Source of the DNA: Arthrobacter sp. ISL-28
Lineage (GTDB): Bacteria; Actinomycetota; Actinomycetes; Actinomycetales; Micrococcaceae
DNA length: 64,000 bases
NCBI RefSeq assembly: GCF_018613875.1
Contig: NZ_JAGGPJ010000013.1
Span: 62,001-126,000, forward strand
Direction of reading: 5' to 3'
Part shown: positions 17,369 through 31,344 of the stretch, one piece after another
How positions within the stretch are numbered: position 1 is the first letter of the stretch
Layout: each line of letters opens with the position of its first letter
The notes under the pieces: model-generated
What the model was told of the DNA's origin: nothing
What the model saw: only the letters and a program-made list of their open reading frames with translations
Database searches by the model: none
Made by a program: the position numbers and the translations under genes

Positions 17369-20300
17369 TTAGCGGAAGTCGTTGCCCAGGTCGTAGTCAT
17401 CCAGCGGGATGGCGTGGAACTCAGGAGCTCCGTCGCCGCCCAGGGAATCGTAGGAGAAGTCGCTGAATGCGCTCGGGCCGGTGAACAGATTGGCCTTTGC
17501 TTCTTCAGTCGGTTCCACCGTGACCTCGGTGTAGCGCGGGAGACCCGTGCCGGCCGGGATCAGCTTACCGATGATGACGTTCTCCTTGAGGCCGAGCAGC
17601 GGATCGCTCTTGCCTTCCATGGCCGCCTGCGTCAGGACGCGGGTGGTCTCCTGGAAGGAAGCTGCGGACAGCCAGGACTCGGTGGCCAGGGAGGCCTTGG
17701 TGATACCCATGAGCTCAGGACGCCCGGAAGCCGGAGTCTTGCCCTCGGACACAACGCGGCGGTTGGCGTCCTCGAAGCGGCTGCGCTCGGCCAGCTCACC
17801 GGGGAGCAGGTCGGACTCGCCGGATTCGATGACCGTGACGCGGCGCAGCATCTGGCGGACGATGACTTCCACGTGCTTGTCGTGGATGCCAATGCCCTGG
17901 CTGCGGTACACGCCCTGCACTTCGTCCACGAGGAACTTCTGTGCGGCACGCGGACCCATGATGCGCAGGACCTGCTTCGGGTCGACCGGACCGTTGATGA
18001 GCTTCTGGCCCACCGTGACGTGCTGGCCGTCCTCGATCAGGAGGCGTGAACGGCGCAGGACCGGGTACGCGATCTCTTCGGAACCGTCATCCGGGGTGAT
18101 GACCAGGCGCATCTGGCGCTCGGACTCTTCGATGGTGATGCGTCCGGCCGCTTCTGCAATCGGCGCCACACCCTTCGGAGTACGGGCTTCGAAGAGCTCC
18201 TGGATACGGGGCAGACCCTGGGTGATGTCGTCGCCACCGCCGGCGGAAACAGCACCACCGGTGTGGAACGTACGCATGGTCAGCTGGGTGCCCGGCTCAC
18301 CGATGGACTGTGCGGCGATGATGCCGACAGCCTCACCAATGTCGACGGTCTTGCCCGTGGCCAGCGAACGGCCGTAGCACAGAGCGCAGGTACCGACACT
18401 GGACTCACAGGTGAGTACGGAGCGGACCTTGACCTCGGTGATGCCGGCTGCGAACAGCTCGGCGATCACGACGTCGCCGCAGTCGGTGCCACCGGCTGCC
18501 AGGACGTTGCCCTTGGAGTCAACGACATCCACGGCCAGCGTACGGGCGTAGGCGCTGTTCTCGACGTTCTCGTCCAGCACCAGTTCACCGTTGGCGTCGG
18601 CGACGGCGATCGGAGTCACCAGGCCGCGTTCGGTGCCGCAGTCCTCTTCGCGGACAATGACGTCCTGCGAAACGTCCACCAGACGACGGGTCAGGTAACC
18701 CGAGTTGGCGGTACGCAGTGCGGTGTCAGCCAGACCCTTACGGGCACCGTGCGTGGCGATGAAGTATTCCAGCACCGACAGGCCCTCGCGGTAGGAGGAC
18801 TTGATCGGACGCGGGATGATTTCACTCTTCGGGTTGGCCACCAGGCCACGGATACCCGCGATCTGACGGACCTGCATCCAGTTACCACGTGCACCGGAGG
18901 ACACCATGCGGTTGATGGTGTTCATCGGGGACAGGCTGTCGCGCATTGCCTGGGCAATCTCGTTCGTTGCCTTGTTCCAGATCTCGATCAGTTCCTGGCG
19001 ACGCTCGTCGTCGTCGATCAGGCCCTTGTCGTACTGGCCCTGGATCTTGGCAGCCATGGTCTCGTATCCGGCGAGGAGCTCCGGCTTGGAGGCCGGAACC
19101 TCGATGTCCGAGATGGCAACCGTGACACCCGAGCGGGTGGCCCAGTAGAAGCCGGCGTCCTTGAGGTTGTCCAGCGTTGCCGCGGTAACAACCTTCGGGT
19201 AGCGCTCTGCAAGATCGTTGACGATGCGGGAAAGTTCGCCCTTGTCGGCAACGGCCTCAACCCACGGGTAGTCCTCGGGCAGGGTCTCGTTGAAGAGGAC
19301 CTGGCCGAGCGAGGTCTGGACCAGCGCAGGCTGACCCTGTTCCCAGCCTTCCGGAGCTTCCCAGCCCGCGTAAGGGACGAAGCCCTCGAGGCGGATCTTG
19401 ACCTGGGAGTTCAGGTGCAGCTCGTGGGCATCGAACGCCATGATGGCTTCCGACACCGAGCCGAAGATCCGGCCTTCGCCAGCTGAACCCACACGCTTGG
19501 TGGTCAGGTGGTAGAGGCCGATGATCATATCCTGTGAAGGCAGGGTCACCGGACGGCCGTCGGACGGCTTCAGGATGTTGTTCGAGGAGAGCATCAGAAT
19601 GCGTGCCTCAGCCTGGGCCTCGGGGCTCAGCGGCAGGTGGACTGCCATCTGGTCGCCGTCGAAGTCAGCGTTGAAGGCGCCACAAACCAGCGGGTGAAGC
19701 TGGATGGCCTTGCCTTCAACAAGCTGGGGCTCGAACGCCTGGATGCCGAGACGGTGCAGGGTAGGTGCACGGTTCAGCAGCACGGGGTGCTCGGTGATGA
19801 TCTCCTCGAGAACGTCCCAGACCTGCGGACGGTAACGCTCAACCATGCGCTTGGCCGACTTGATGTTCTGGGCGTGGTTGAGGTCAACCAGGCGCTTCAT
19901 CACGAACGGCTTGAACAGCTCCAGGGCCATCTGCTTGGGCAGACCACACTGGTGCAGCTTCAGCTGCGGACCGACGACGATGACCGAACGGCCGGAGTAG
20001 TCGACGCGCTTGCCAAGGAGGTTCTGGCGGAAACGGCCCTGCTTGCCCTTGAGCATGTCGCTCAGGGACTTCAGCGGACGGTTGCCCGGTCCGGTGACCG
20101 GACGGCCGCGGCGGCCGTTGTCGAAGAGGCTGTCAACAGCTTCCTGAAGCATGCGCTTCTCGTTGTTGACGATGATCTCCGGAGCACCCAGGTCAAGCAG
20201 TCGCTTGAGGCGGTTGTTGCGGTTGATCACACGGCGGTACAGGTCGTTGAGGTCCGAGGTCGCGAAGCGGCCACCGTCCAGCTGGACCATCGGGCGCAGT

Positions 20301-21268
20301 TCCGGCGGGATCACCGGGACGGCGTCCAGCACCATGCCCAGAGGGCTGTTGTTGGTGGTGAGGAACGCGTTGACGACCTTAAGGCGCTTCAGGGCACGGG
20401 TCTTGCGCTGGCCCTTGCCGTTGGCGATGACGTCGCGCAGTGCGTCGGACTCGGCCTGCATGTCGAAGTTCTCAAGACGCTTCTTGATGGCTTCGGCACC
20501 CATGGAGCCTTCGAAGTACATGCCGTAGCGGTCGCGCAGTTCGCGGTACAGGCCTTCGTCACCCTCGAGGTCGGCGACCTTCAGGTTCTTGAAGCGGTCC
20601 CAGACCTGCTCGAGGCGCTCGATCTCGGCGTCGGCACGCTTGCGGACGTTCGCCATCTGGCGGTCAGCGGAGTCGCGGGCCTTCTTCTTGTCGGCAGCCT
20701 TGGCGCCTTCGCCTTCGAGACGGGCAAGCTCGTTCTCAAGGTCGCGGGCGATCGTGGCGATGTCGGAGTCGCGGTTGTCGATCAGCTGCTTCTTCTCGAT
20801 GTCGTGCTCAACCTGCAGGTTGGGCAGTTCCTCGTGGCGGCTCTCGGCGTCAACGCTCGTGATCATGTAGGCAGCGAAGTAGATGACCTTCTCGAGGTCC
20901 TTCGGTGCCAGGTCAAGGAGGTAGCCCAGACGGGAGGGAACACCCTTGAAGTACCAGATGTGGGTTACCGGCGCAGCCAGTTCGATATGGCCCATGCGCT
21001 CGCGGCGTACCTTGGCGCGGGTGACCTCAACGCCACACCGCTCGCAGATGATGCCCTTGAAGCGCACGCGCTTGTACTTGCCGCAGTAGCATTCCCAGTC
21101 ACGGGACGGGCCGAAGATCTTCTCGCAGAAGAGGCCGTCCTTCTCGGGCTTGAGCGTGCGGTAGTTAATGGTTTCCGGCTTCTTAACCTCGCCGTACGAC
21201 CAGCCACGGATGTCTTCCGCGGTGGCGAGGCCGATCTGCATGAGGCCGAAGGAGGATTCGCTGGACAT
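17369..21268 (-). CDS. rpoC: RNA polymerase subunit beta'
   Basis: Largest catalytic subunit of RNA polymerase. The 1,299-aa protein has the zinc-binding cysteine cluster ([20 protein letters not shown]), the absolutely conserved active-site [12 protein letters not shown] loop that binds catalytic Mg, and the second zinc site ([13 protein letters not shown]). Length and order match actinobacterial RpoC. Follows rpoB by 99 nt. Confidence 0.98.
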   Translation of the reverse strand: MSSESSFGLMQIGLATAEDIRGWSYGEVKKPETINYRTLKPEKDGLFCEKIFGPSRDWECYCGKYKRVRFKGIICERCGVEVTRAKVRRERMGHIELAAPVTHIWYFKGVPSRLGYLLDLAPKDLEKVIYFAAYMITSVDAESRHEELPNLQVEHDIEKKQLIDNRDSDIATIARDLENELARLEGEGAKAADKKKARDSADRQMANVRKRADAEIERLEQVWDRFKNLKVADLEGDEGLYRELRDRYGMYFEGSMGAEAIKKRLENFDMQAESDALRDVIANGKGQRKTRALKRLKVVNAFLTTNNSPLGMVLDAVPVIPPELRPMVQLDGGRFATSDLNDLYRRVINRNNRLKRLLDLGAPEIIVNNEKRMLQEAVDSLFDNGRRGRPVTGPGNRPLKSLSDMLKGKQGRFRQNLLGKRVDYSGRSVIVVGPQLKLHQCGLPKQMALELFKPFVMKRLVDLNHAQNIKSAKRMVERYRPQVWDVLEEIITEHPVLLNRAPTLHRLGIQAFEPQLVEGKAIQLHPLVCGAFNADFDGDQMAVHLPLSPEAQAEARILMLSSNNILKPSDGRPVTLPSQDMIIGLYHLTTKRVGSAGEGRIFGSVSEAIMAFDAHELHLNSQVKIRLEGFVPYAGWEAPEGWEQGQPALVQTSLGQVLFNETLPEDYPWVEAVADKGELSRIVNDLAERYPKVVTAATLDNLKDAGFYWATRSGVTVAISDIEVPASKPELLAGYETMAAKIQGQYDKGLIDDDERRQELIEIWNKATNEIAQAMRDSLSPMNTINRMVSSGARGNWMQVRQIAGIRGLVANPKSEIIPRPIKSSYREGLSVLEYFIATHGARKGLADTALRTANSGYLTRRLVDVSQDVIVREEDCGTERGLVTPIAVADANGELVLDENVENSAYARTLAVDVVDSKGNVLAAGGTDCGDVVIAELFAAGITEVKVRSVLTCESSVGTCALCYGRSLATGKTVDIGEAVGIIAAQSIGEPGTQLTMRTFHTGGAVSAGGGDDITQGLPRIQELFEARTPKGVAPIAEAAGRITIEESERQMRLVITPDDGSEEIAYPVLRRSRLLIEDGQHVTVGQKLINGPVDPKQVLRIMGPRAAQKFLVDEVQGVYRSQGIGIHDKHVEVIVRQMLRRVTVIESGESDLLPGELAERSRFEDANRRVVSEGKTPASGRPELMGITKASLATESWLSAASFQETTRVLTQAAMEGKSDPLLGLKENVIIGKLIPAGTGLPRYTEVTVEPTEEAKANLFTGPSAFSDFSYDSLGGDGAPEFHAIPLDDYDLGNDFR

Positions 21269-21332
21269 ATGGTCCCTGTTCTCTCTTGTTCTCTAAATTC
21301 TGAAGTCTTGGTTGCGGGATGAGGAAGGTGAC

Positions 21333-21364
21333 GTACGACGGCGGGCGGTCACCCGCCGTCGTAC
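21333..21364 (-). other. 13-bp hairpin in the rpoB-rpoC gap
   Basis: GTACGACGGCGGG / CCCGCCGTCGTAC around a 6-nt loop, starting 3 nt after the rpoB stop. There is no U-run, so a processing or attenuation role is more likely than full termination. Confidence 0.55.
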
Positions 21365-21367
21365 TCC

Positions 21368-24874
<3,507 letters not shown>

Positions 24875-25092
24875 GAGGGATCCTTCCACAGACCTTCAGG
24901 CGTTTTCAGATCTCCCCCGCTATGTACCCTGCAGAGTGACTCCGCAGTGCTACCATCCGGTTCCGCTATATGACCCGGGACCTGGTCTGCCCATGCTGGT
25001 GACGTTGTATACGACACATTGATGGAGCAGCTGCCAGGAGAAGCCCACCGCTATATGAAGGCTGAAGGTAAACAGGGAAGACGCAAATATCT

Positions 25093-25121
25093 ACGATACG
25101 GCAAAACTTAACGCGTGTCTA
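25093..25121 (-). promoter_or_regulatory. candidate rpoBC promoter
   Basis: Minus-strand TAGACA (25116-25121) and TATCGT (25093-25098) with a 17-nt spacer, about 210 nt before rpoB. The leader between them and rpoB contains several T/A-rich stretches but no ORF. The rest of the 450-bp divergent gap shows no gene. Confidence 0.45.
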
Positions 25122-25325
25122 CCCCACTTCCGGGCTTATTGCAAGCACTGTTGCCGAAGGCACCTAGTCTCCCTCCCATTTGACGGCCGATATTTTGCTG
25201 CAGGCATGTGCTGCTGCGATTTTGCTGCCGCGGAATGCACGCTCCGGCCGCAGCGTTTGAATGGATAGGTGATCCGGCTCACGGTACCCTTGGGCCTACG
25301 TCGATACAGATCGGAAGAGATAACC

Positions 25326-26525
25326 ATGAGCAACTCCGCAGACAACAATGACGTTGTCATCCTTTCCGGCGCACGGACCCCGCAGGGGCGCCTCAACGGG
25401 CAACTGGCGAGCTTCACCGCCGTCGAACTCGGGGCCCATGCCATCAAGGCGGCCGTCGATGCCAGCGGACTTCGCACTGACCAGGTGGACGCGGTCATCA
25501 TGGGCCAAGTGCTCCAGGCCGGGGCCGGCCAGAACCCGGCCCGGCAGAGCGCGATCGGCGCCGGCATCGGCTGGAACGTCCCCACCATGACCATCAACAA
25601 GGTCTGCCTCTCGGGACTGACCGCCGTGATCGACGCGGCGAGGATGATCCGCAGCGGCGATGCCACCGTCGTCGTCGCGGGTGGCCAGGAGTCGATGACC
25701 CGGGCACCGCATGTCCTGCCAGGCTCGCGTCAAGGCTGGAACTACGGCGCCGTCCAGGCGCTCGACGTCGCTGCGCACGACGGCCTGACCGATGCCTTCG
25801 ACGGGCATTCCATGGGGCTCTCCACCGAAAGCAAGAACCTCGTCCTGGGCATCGACCGGACCTCCCAGGACAACGTGGCAGCGCACTCGCACCAGCGGGC
25901 GGCCATCGCCTCAAAGAACGGGGTTTTCGACGGCGAGATCGCACCGATCAGCGTCAAGCAGCGCAAGGGCGATCCCGTGGTGGTGTCCTCCGACGAAGGC
26001 ATCCGTCCGGACACGTCGATTGAGTCCCTCGCAGGACTCCGGGCGGCGTTCGTCACCGACGGCACCATCACCGCCGGCAACTCCTCCCCCCTGTCCGACG
26101 GCGCCTCGGCCCTGGTGCTCACATCCCGCAAGTTCGCCGAGGACAACGGGCTGGAGTACCTTGCCGTTGTCGGCAAACCCGGCCAGGTGGCGGGACCGGA
26201 CAATTCCCTCCACTCCCAGCCATCCAACGCGATCCGGAATGCCCTGGACCGGGCCGGCTGGACCACGGCCGACCTGGACTTCATTGAAATCAATGAGGCA
26301 TTCGGTTCCGTGGCAGTGCAGTCCCTCAAGGACCTGGACTACCCGTTGGAGAAGTGCAACCTCCACGGCGGGGCCATCGCCCTGGGCCACCCGATCGGCG
26401 CCTCCGGTGCCAGGCTGGCGCTCCACGCGGCCCTCGAACTGAAACGCCGCGGCCAGGGCAAGGCTGCAGTCTCCCTGTGCGGCGGCGGCGGGCAGGGCGA
26501 AGCCCTCCTCCTGTTCCGGGACTGA
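25326..26525 (+). CDS. acetyl-CoA C-acetyltransferase (thiolase)
   Basis: Thiolase II-type enzyme making or cleaving acetoacetyl-CoA. All three catalytic elements are visible: the nucleophilic Cys in NKVCLSG (C94), His in GHPIGASG (H355) and the second Cys in LCGGGGQG (C385). 399 aa is the family norm. The start MSNSADNND is preferred over an upstream in-frame ATG because GGAAGAG lies just before it. It forms a two-gene plus-strand unit with the ybaK-like gene, whose ATG overlaps its TGA, inserted between rplL and rpoB. Confidence 0.95.
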   Translation: MSNSADNNDVVILSGARTPQGRLNGQLASFTAVELGAHAIKAAVDASGLRTDQVDAVIMGQVLQAGAGQNPARQSAIGAGIGWNVPTMTINKVCLSGLTAVIDAARMIRSGDATVVVAGGQESMTRAPHVLPGSRQGWNYGAVQALDVAAHDGLTDAFDGHSMGLSTESKNLVLGIDRTSQDNVAAHSHQRAAIASKNGVFDGEIAPISVKQRKGDPVVVSSDEGIRPDTSIESLAGLRAAFVTDGTITAGNSSPLSDGASALVLTSRKFAEDNGLEYLAVVGKPGQVAGPDNSLHSQPSNAIRNALDRAGWTTADLDFIEINEAFGSVAVQSLKDLDYPLEKCNLHGGAIALGHPIGASGARLALHAALELKRRGQGKAAVSLCGGGGQGEALLLFRD

Positions 26526-27037
26526 TGGAGGCCCTATCGGGCCCGGGACCCGATGGCTCAGGCGCGACCGGCGCCGGCAGGGAACGCTTTCTGGCCGACG
26601 CCGCCGCCCGTGGCCTGGACGTGGAGATCGTGGAGCGGCTGGCCGCGCACAGCCTTGAGGAGGCCGCACAGATCCTGGGCATCACACCCGCCGACATCGT
26701 GAAGTCCCTGGTGGTGAAGCACAAGGACGGCAGCTTCCTCTTTGCCCTCATTCCAGGGGACCGGCAGATCTCCTGGCCCAAGCTCCGGAACCTCGTGGGC
26801 GTGAATAAACTGTCCATGCCCGGCGCGGACGTGGCCCTTGAAGCCACCGGGTATGAGCGCGGAACCATCACCCCGCTGGGCAGCACCACGGCGTGGCCGG
26901 TCTATGCGGACCAGACCATTACCGGCCGCCGCATCTCGATGGGTGCGGGCGAGCACGGCTACAGCGCCTTCGTGGACGCCGACGCCCTCACGGCCGCGCT
27001 GCGCGCAGTGGTGGCCGACATCAGCGATCCCAACTGA
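26525..27037 (+). CDS. YbaK/EbsC-family aminoacyl-tRNA deacylase
   Basis: Hydrolyses mischarged tRNA, by family precedent Cys-tRNA(Pro). The 170-aa protein has the YbaK core (ITPADIVKSLVVKHKDGSF, with the conserved Lys, and GVNKLSMPGADVALEATGYERGTITPLG). The start shares one base with the thiolase stop (TGATG), so the pair is translationally coupled; the functional link to thiolase is unclear. Confidence 0.9.
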   Translation: MEALSGPGPDGSGATGAGRERFLADAAARGLDVEIVERLAAHSLEEAAQILGITPADIVKSLVVKHKDGSFLFALIPGDRQISWPKLRNLVGVNKLSMPGADVALEATGYERGTITPLGSTTAWPVYADQTITGRRISMGAGEHGYSAFVDADALTAALRAVVADISDPN

Positions 27038-27052
27038 CAACCGCCCAAAAGG

Positions 27053-27117
27053 CAACGCGGGGTCACTTACAGACCAATAAACCGACCGAATTGGGCTGTA
27101 AGTGACCCCGCGTTGTT
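27053..27117. repeat. dispersed palindromic element, copy 2
   Basis: A perfect 19-bp inverted repeat whose outer 15 bp (AACGCGGGGTCACTT and complement) are identical to copy 1 near 17.3 kb, ending CGCGTTGTT. It lies between the convergent ybaK-like gene and rplL, where it can terminate transcription from either side. Confidence 0.85.
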
Positions 27118-27129
27118 GGGTTAAACGCA

Positions 27130-27163
27130 GGAATCCCCGCCCACCGGAGTGGACGGGGATTCC
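27130..27163 (-). terminator. intrinsic terminator after rplL
   Basis: GGAATCCCCG / CGGGGATTCC stem with inner pairing, 15 nt after the rplL stop. It is separate from the palindromic element just beyond it. Confidence 0.8.
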
Positions 27164-27177
27164 CCTGAAAGCAAACG

Positions 27178-27555
27178 TTACTTGAGGGTAACAGTGGCGC
27201 CGGCAGCCTCGAGGGCTTCCTTTGCCTTCTCGGCAGCTTCCTTGGTGGCGCCTTCGAGAACAGCCTTGGGAGCGCTGTCAACCAGGTCCTTGGCTTCCTT
27301 GAGGCCCAGGGAGGTGATGGCGCGGACTTCCTTGATCACTGCGATCTTCTTGTCGCCAGCAGCTTCGAGGACGACGTCGAAGTCAGTCTTCTCTTCAGCC
27401 TCTTCAGCAGCAGCGCCGCCGGCGGGGCCAGCGACAGCAACAGCAGCCGCGGTAACTTCGAAGGTCTCTTCGAAGAGCTTGACGAACTCGGAGAGCTCGA
27501 TGATGGTCAGTTCCTTGAAAGCTTCAATGAGCTCTTCGTTGGTGAGCTTCGCCAT
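27178..27555 (-). CDS. rplL: 50S ribosomal protein L7/L12
   Basis: Stalk protein that recruits translational GTPases. The 125-aa product has the N-terminal dimerisation helix, an Ala-rich hinge ([18 protein letters not shown]) and the C-terminal domain ([23 protein letters not shown]). The start MAKLTNEE at 27555 is chosen because GGAAGGA lies 8 nt upstream, rather than an in-frame ATG 13 codons earlier. Confidence 0.97.
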   Translation of the reverse strand: MAKLTNEELIEAFKELTIIELSEFVKLFEETFEVTAAAVAVAGPAGGAAAEEAEEKTDFDVVLEAAGDKKIAVIKEVRAITSLGLKEAKDLVDSAPKAVLEGATKEAAEKAKEALEAAGATVTLK

Positions 27556-27632
27556 GGTTGGCGTCCTTCCTATAGTGGTGATCGGCGGCGTCATGCCATG
27601 CCTTCACACCGGAGTCTGGTTTGAAAAGAGAA

Positions 27633-28220
27633 TCAGTTCTCTTCTGCGGCGGCTTCGGCCGGAGCTTCGGCCTCTGCTGCTTCTGCGGCGGGTGCTTCTT
27701 CAGCGGCGGGGGCTGCGGCTTCAGCCGGAGCACCGTTCTCTTCTTCAAGCTTGAGGCGCAGTGCGTCGATGATGCGTGCAGCAGCGGCAGCAGGAGCCTT
27801 GAGGACACCTGCAACACGCGCGAGCTGCAGCTCGCGGGACTCGAGTGCTGCCAGGGCGGCAACTTCGCTGGCGTTCAGAGCCTTGCCCTCGAAGTAGCCG
27901 GTCTTGATGACCAGCTGCTTGTTGGCCTTGGCAAAATCCGTCAGGCTCTTGGCAGCTGCAACTGCGTCACCCTTGATGAACGCGATTGCAGTGGGGCCGG
28001 CGAGCTGGCCGTCGAAAGCTTCGACACCAGCTTCCTTGGCTGCAATTGCGGTCAGGGTGTTCTTGACGACCGAGAACTTGGTCTCCTGGCCGAGAGAAAC
28101 ACGCAGCTGCTTGAGCTGTGCAACGGTGAGCCCACGGTATTCGGTCAGGACAGCGGCGTTCGATTCCTTGAAATCGTTAGTGATCTCAGCTACTGCTGAA
28201 ACCTTGGTAGGCGTTGCCAT
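27633..28220 (-). CDS. rplJ: 50S ribosomal protein L10 with Ala/Glu tail
   Basis: Stalk base protein that holds L7/L12 dimers. Residues 1-150 form L10 (EYRGLTVAQLKQLR, then NTLTAIAAKEAG). The last ~35 residues are an Ala/Glu/Pro low-complexity tail after the L12-binding helix. Upstream is a leader of ~260 nt with strong secondary structure, typical of autogenous control by the L10-L12 complex. Confidence 0.97.
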   Translation of the reverse strand: MATPTKVSAVAEITNDFKESNAAVLTEYRGLTVAQLKQLRVSLGQETKFSVVKNTLTAIAAKEAGVEAFDGQLAGPTAIAFIKGDAVAAAKSLTDFAKANKQLVIKTGYFEGKALNASEVAALAALESRELQLARVAGVLKAPAAAAARIIDALRLKLEEENGAPAEAAAPAAEEAPAAEAAEAEAPAEAAAEEN

Positions 28221-28279
28221 AACCCTCCTTCCGGGGATAGTGCCGGTATTCCGGGTCCCCGCTCAGGTGAGCTAAAACT

Positions 28280-28307
28280 AAAAACGCCCCGCGCAGATGC
28301 ACGGGGC
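28280..28307 (-). promoter_or_regulatory. terminator-like hairpin in the rplJ leader
   Basis: On the minus strand a GCCCCG...CGGGGC stem is followed by GTTTTT, 60 nt before the rplJ start; a second hairpin CGCGGTT-CTG-AACCGCG lies just upstream. The arrangement fits an attenuator or the known L10-type autoregulatory leader. Assignment to that RNA family would need a covariance search. Confidence 0.55.
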
Positions 28308-28479
28308 TTGGCTCAAACGCGGTTCAGAACCGCGGAGCTTTGCTACGTTCACCTGCGCCGGCCGCCCTATGTTCAGGGTCCTTCGTCCGGAAACCCACTG
28401 GCCCTTCCGCACACAACTGCAGAGTTGAGCTGAGCTCGAAAGAGTGGATTTCCAACAACCGACGGTCTTTGGTCCTTCA

Positions 28480-28509
28480 AGCTTACGGGACGCCGCACGA
28501 GACCGCCAA
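28480..28509 (-). promoter_or_regulatory. candidate rplJ promoter
   Basis: Minus-strand TTGGCG (28504-28509) and TAAGCT (28480-28485), 18-nt spacer, directly after the upstream GNAT gene and about 260 nt before rplJ. This places rplJL under its own promoter with a long leader. Confidence 0.5.
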
Positions 28510-28542
28510 ATCGGCAGCCGGTGACGTGGGCCGGTTGTTCGG

Positions 28543-29697
28543 TCAGCTGGTACTGGGTCCCATATCCGGAAGTTCCTTCTGCCAGATTCCGGTGACTCCC
28601 GCCGTCGTAAACCCAAGCTGGCGGTTCACCGTCAGGAGGTACCGGTTTTCGGGGGCGTTCCAGGTGTAGATCACGCGGGCATCGGGAAACTGCTCCGTGA
28701 GCCGCTCCATGTTGGACACCTTGATCAGCAGGCCAAGCTTGTTGCCGCGGTGTTCCTGCAGCACCACGGTGTCGTCCTGGAAGACGACGTCCTGCCGCTG
28801 TGCCAGGACGCTGATGGTGGTCAGACCCACCAAGGTTCCGGAGGCAATATGCTCGACGGCGGTCACCACCGTGCGCCGTCCCTGGGCGATGGTGACGTCC
28901 TCCGCTTCGCGCAGGATGCGGGCGTCGAAGACCATGCCCTCCTCCTCGCTTCCGCCGACAGGCAGGGCGTCGCCGCCGGCCTGGTTCTCGAGGGCGGCAA
29001 CCGATTCGAGCCACCGTTCTGGACAGCGGTCGGTCCAGTGGTGGAGGCGGTACCGGCCGTTGTTCGCTTCCTCGGCCTCGGCCTCGAGCTCCGCCACGAG
29101 CTTGCTGTCGAGCGGCAGGGCACAGGAACTGAACTGCTCAATGTGCTGGAGGGTATAGCCGGTGCGGCGCGCAAACTCCACTTCCCTGCTGCCCAGCGGC
29201 ACGAAGCCCTGCCCGGACCCCGGCACCAACTGCTCGGGTTCAAATTCGTGCAACGACGCCCCCGGGTGGTTGGTGTCGATGAGGATCATGGACCGGCCTT
29301 CGTCGCGGGCGAACCCTTCCGCGGCTTCCAGCAGCTGCCGGCCCACGCCCTTGCCCTGGTACTCGGGCAGGATATCCAGCGTGAACTCGGCCAGGTCAAG
29401 GTTGTCGGTCAGGGGAAGGGCGATATCCGCGGTGCCCACGATTTCCCCGTCGACCTTGGCCACCAGGATGACCTGGCGCTCGTAGGGATCGTCCAGCTCG
29501 AGGAGCTTCTCCAGCGGGGCGTACGCGAGGTCGTCGCTCCCCCACGTCTGCATCCGGACCTTGCGCCCCACTTCCACTGCGGCGAGAAAATCCGCAGCAT
29601 CGGGCGCGTCTATTGAATTCGGGATGAACAACTGTTCGATCCGCACTTCACCTGCCAAGGGGGCATCTTCCCAGCCGTTTCTGCCGCTCACTCTCAT
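28543..29697 (-). CDS. tandem GNAT-domain acetyltransferase
   Basis: 384 aa with two GNAT-like halves. The first has the acetyl-CoA loop in PEYQGKGVGRQLL (about residue 115). The second, from about residue 220, ends with the NAPENRYLLTVNRQLGFT beta-strand typical of GNAT C-termini. This tandem layout resembles mycothiol-synthase-like proteins of actinobacteria, but the substrate cannot be named. It interrupts the usual rplKA-rplJL string, and the rplJ promoter sits right behind its stop. Confidence 0.82.
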   Translation of the reverse strand: MRVSGRNGWEDAPLAGEVRIEQLFIPNSIDAPDAADFLAAVEVGRKVRMQTWGSDDLAYAPLEKLLELDDPYERQVILVAKVDGEIVGTADIALPLTDNLDLAEFTLDILPEYQGKGVGRQLLEAAEGFARDEGRSMILIDTNHPGASLHEFEPEQLVPGSGQGFVPLGSREVEFARRTGYTLQHIEQFSSCALPLDSKLVAELEAEAEEANNGRYRLHHWTDRCPERWLESVAALENQAGGDALPVGGSEEEGMVFDARILREAEDVTIAQGRRTVVTAVEHIASGTLVGLTTISVLAQRQDVVFQDDTVVLQEHRGNKLGLLIKVSNMERLTEQFPDARVIYTWNAPENRYLLTVNRQLGFTTAGVTGIWQKELPDMGPSTS

Positions 29698-29810
29698 AGA
29701 CTACGTGTTTGGGTCGACGCGGAGTATCCGTCGCCCTGGACATGCCTTTTACTGCGCTGCCGCCGCCGCCGTCGTACCCGGTCGGTGACAGAGCAGCACC
29801 TCGGGAAAGC

Positions 29811-29845
29811 AAAGGACCGCCCGGCGCAATGCCGGGCGGTCCTTT
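29811..29845 (-). terminator. intrinsic terminator after rplA
   Basis: AAAGGACCGCCCGGC / GCCGGGCGGTCCTTT, a perfect 15-bp stem with a 5-nt loop, 40 nt after the rplA stop. It isolates rplKA from the GNAT gene. Confidence 0.88.
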
Positions 29846-29884
29846 AGTGCCTGCCGGAAGACCGGCGGGTGGTTCGCGAGGGGA

Positions 29885-30592
29885 TTAGACCTCGGTCAGC
29901 ACCTTGGTGACGTTGGGGTCAACGGAGATGCCGGGACCAAACGTCGTGGCAACGGTTGCCTTCTGGATGTAGCGGCCCTTGGAAGCGGACGGCTTCAGAC
30001 GAAGCACCTCCTCGAGAGCAGCTGCGTAGTTCTCGGCCAGCTTGACGGCGTCGAACGAAACCTTGCCGATGATGAAGTGCAGGTTGGAGTGCTTGTCGAC
30101 GCGGAAGTCGATCTTTCCACCCTTGATGTCGTTGACAGCCTTGGTGACGTCCGCGGTCACGGTACCGGTCTTCGGGTTCGGCATGAGGTTACGCGGGCCG
30201 AGGACCTTACCGAGGCGGCCAACCTTACCCATGAGGTCAGGGGTGGCAACGGCGGCGTCGAAGTCGGTCCAGCCGCCGGAGATCTTCTCGATCAGGTCAT
30301 CGGAACCAACGAAGTCGGCGCCGGCAGCGATTGCTGCTTCAGCCTTGTCGCCCGTTGCGAAGACGAGGACGCGGGCGGTCTTACCGGTGCCGTGGGGCAG
30401 GTTGACCGTGCCACGAACCATCTGGTCAGCCTTGCGAGGGTCAACGCCCAAGCGGAAGGCAACCTCAACGGTGGCGTCGAACTTGGACGGGTTGGTGTCC
30501 TTGGCGAGGGTCACTGCCTCAAACGGCGCGTAGAACTTCTCCGCGTCGATCTTGGCTGCGGCTGCCTCGTATGCTTTGCTGCGCTTTGCCAT
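29885..30592 (-). CDS. rplA: 50S ribosomal protein L1
   Basis: L1 forms the mobile stalk of the 50S E site and can repress its own mRNA. With the start [16 protein letters not shown] at 30592 (AAGGAG 11 nt upstream) the protein is 235 aa. Conserved [14 protein letters not shown] and [15 protein letters not shown] are present. It follows rplK after a 187-bp gap that shows no gene. Confidence 0.97.
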   Translation of the reverse strand: MAKRSKAYEAAAAKIDAEKFYAPFEAVTLAKDTNPSKFDATVEVAFRLGVDPRKADQMVRGTVNLPHGTGKTARVLVFATGDKAEAAIAAGADFVGSDDLIEKISGGWTDFDAAVATPDLMGKVGRLGKVLGPRNLMPNPKTGTVTADVTKAVNDIKGGKIDFRVDKHSNLHFIIGKVSFDAVKLAENYAAALEEVLRLKPSASKGRYIQKATVATTFGPGISVDPNVTKVLTEV

Positions 30593-30779
30593 GCTGCTTA
30601 TTTCTCCTTGTGCAGTTGTGGTCTGCGGACCGCGCTGGGCCCTGCCACAGTCGGACATCCGGCTGCTTGATCCGGATTTTCCGACATCTCAATGTTTCAG
30701 TGGTGCCGGTTCCCCGGCGGTGCTGCCCGTCGTCGTCATCGGTTTCCCGATCCCGGCGCCGTAACAGCGGTGAGGGAAC

Positions 30780-31211
30780 TTAACCCTCGACGGTGATGCC
30801 CATGGAGCGGGCGGTGCCGGCGATGATCTTCGCTGCGCCTTCGAGGCTCGTGGCGTTGAGGTCTTCCATCTTGGTGGAGGCGATCTCGTTGACCTGGGCC
30901 TGGGTCAGCTTGGCAACCTTGACGGTGTGCGGGGTAGCTGAACCCTTGGCGACGCCTGCAGCCTTCTTGATGAGCTCTGCAGCCGGCGGGGTCTTGGTGA
31001 TGAATGTGAATGAGCGGTCTTCATAGACCGTGATTTCAACAGGAATAACGTTGCCGCGCTGGGCTTCCGTCGCAGCGTTGTACGCCTTGCAGAATTCCAT
31101 GATGTTGACACCGTGCTGGCCAAGCGCAGGACCGATCGGCGGGGCCGGGTTAGCGGCACCTGCCTGGATCTGCAGCTTGATGAGGCCGGTGACCTTCTTC
31201 TTGGGAGCCAA
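30780..31211 (-). CDS. rplK: 50S ribosomal protein L11
   Basis: Component of the GTPase-associated centre and the thiostrepton/stringent-response region. The 143-aa protein has the invariant N-terminal [20 protein letters not shown] with the flexible Pro loop and the C-terminal rRNA-binding domain ([17 protein letters not shown]). Confidence 0.98.
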
Positions 31212-31267
31212 TGTAGGGTCCTTCTCTCAAATGCGTCCTGGGACACAGGAGCGTGCCTCAGGTGGTT

Positions 31268-31327
31268 GACCGCCATGGCGAGGCGGTCTGCCGTCCCGGA
31301 GCTGCTAAAGCGGGCAGTTCCGGGACG
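31268..31327 (-). other. two hairpins in the nusG-rplK gap
   Basis: On the transcript, CGTCCCGGA / TCCGGGACG (31292-31327) is followed by GACCGCC / GGCGGTC (31268-31288), between nusG and rplK. Neither has a clear U-run. They may be an attenuator or ribosomal-protein leader. Confidence 0.45.
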
Positions 31328-31344
31328 AAATCTTTGGTGGTCAG

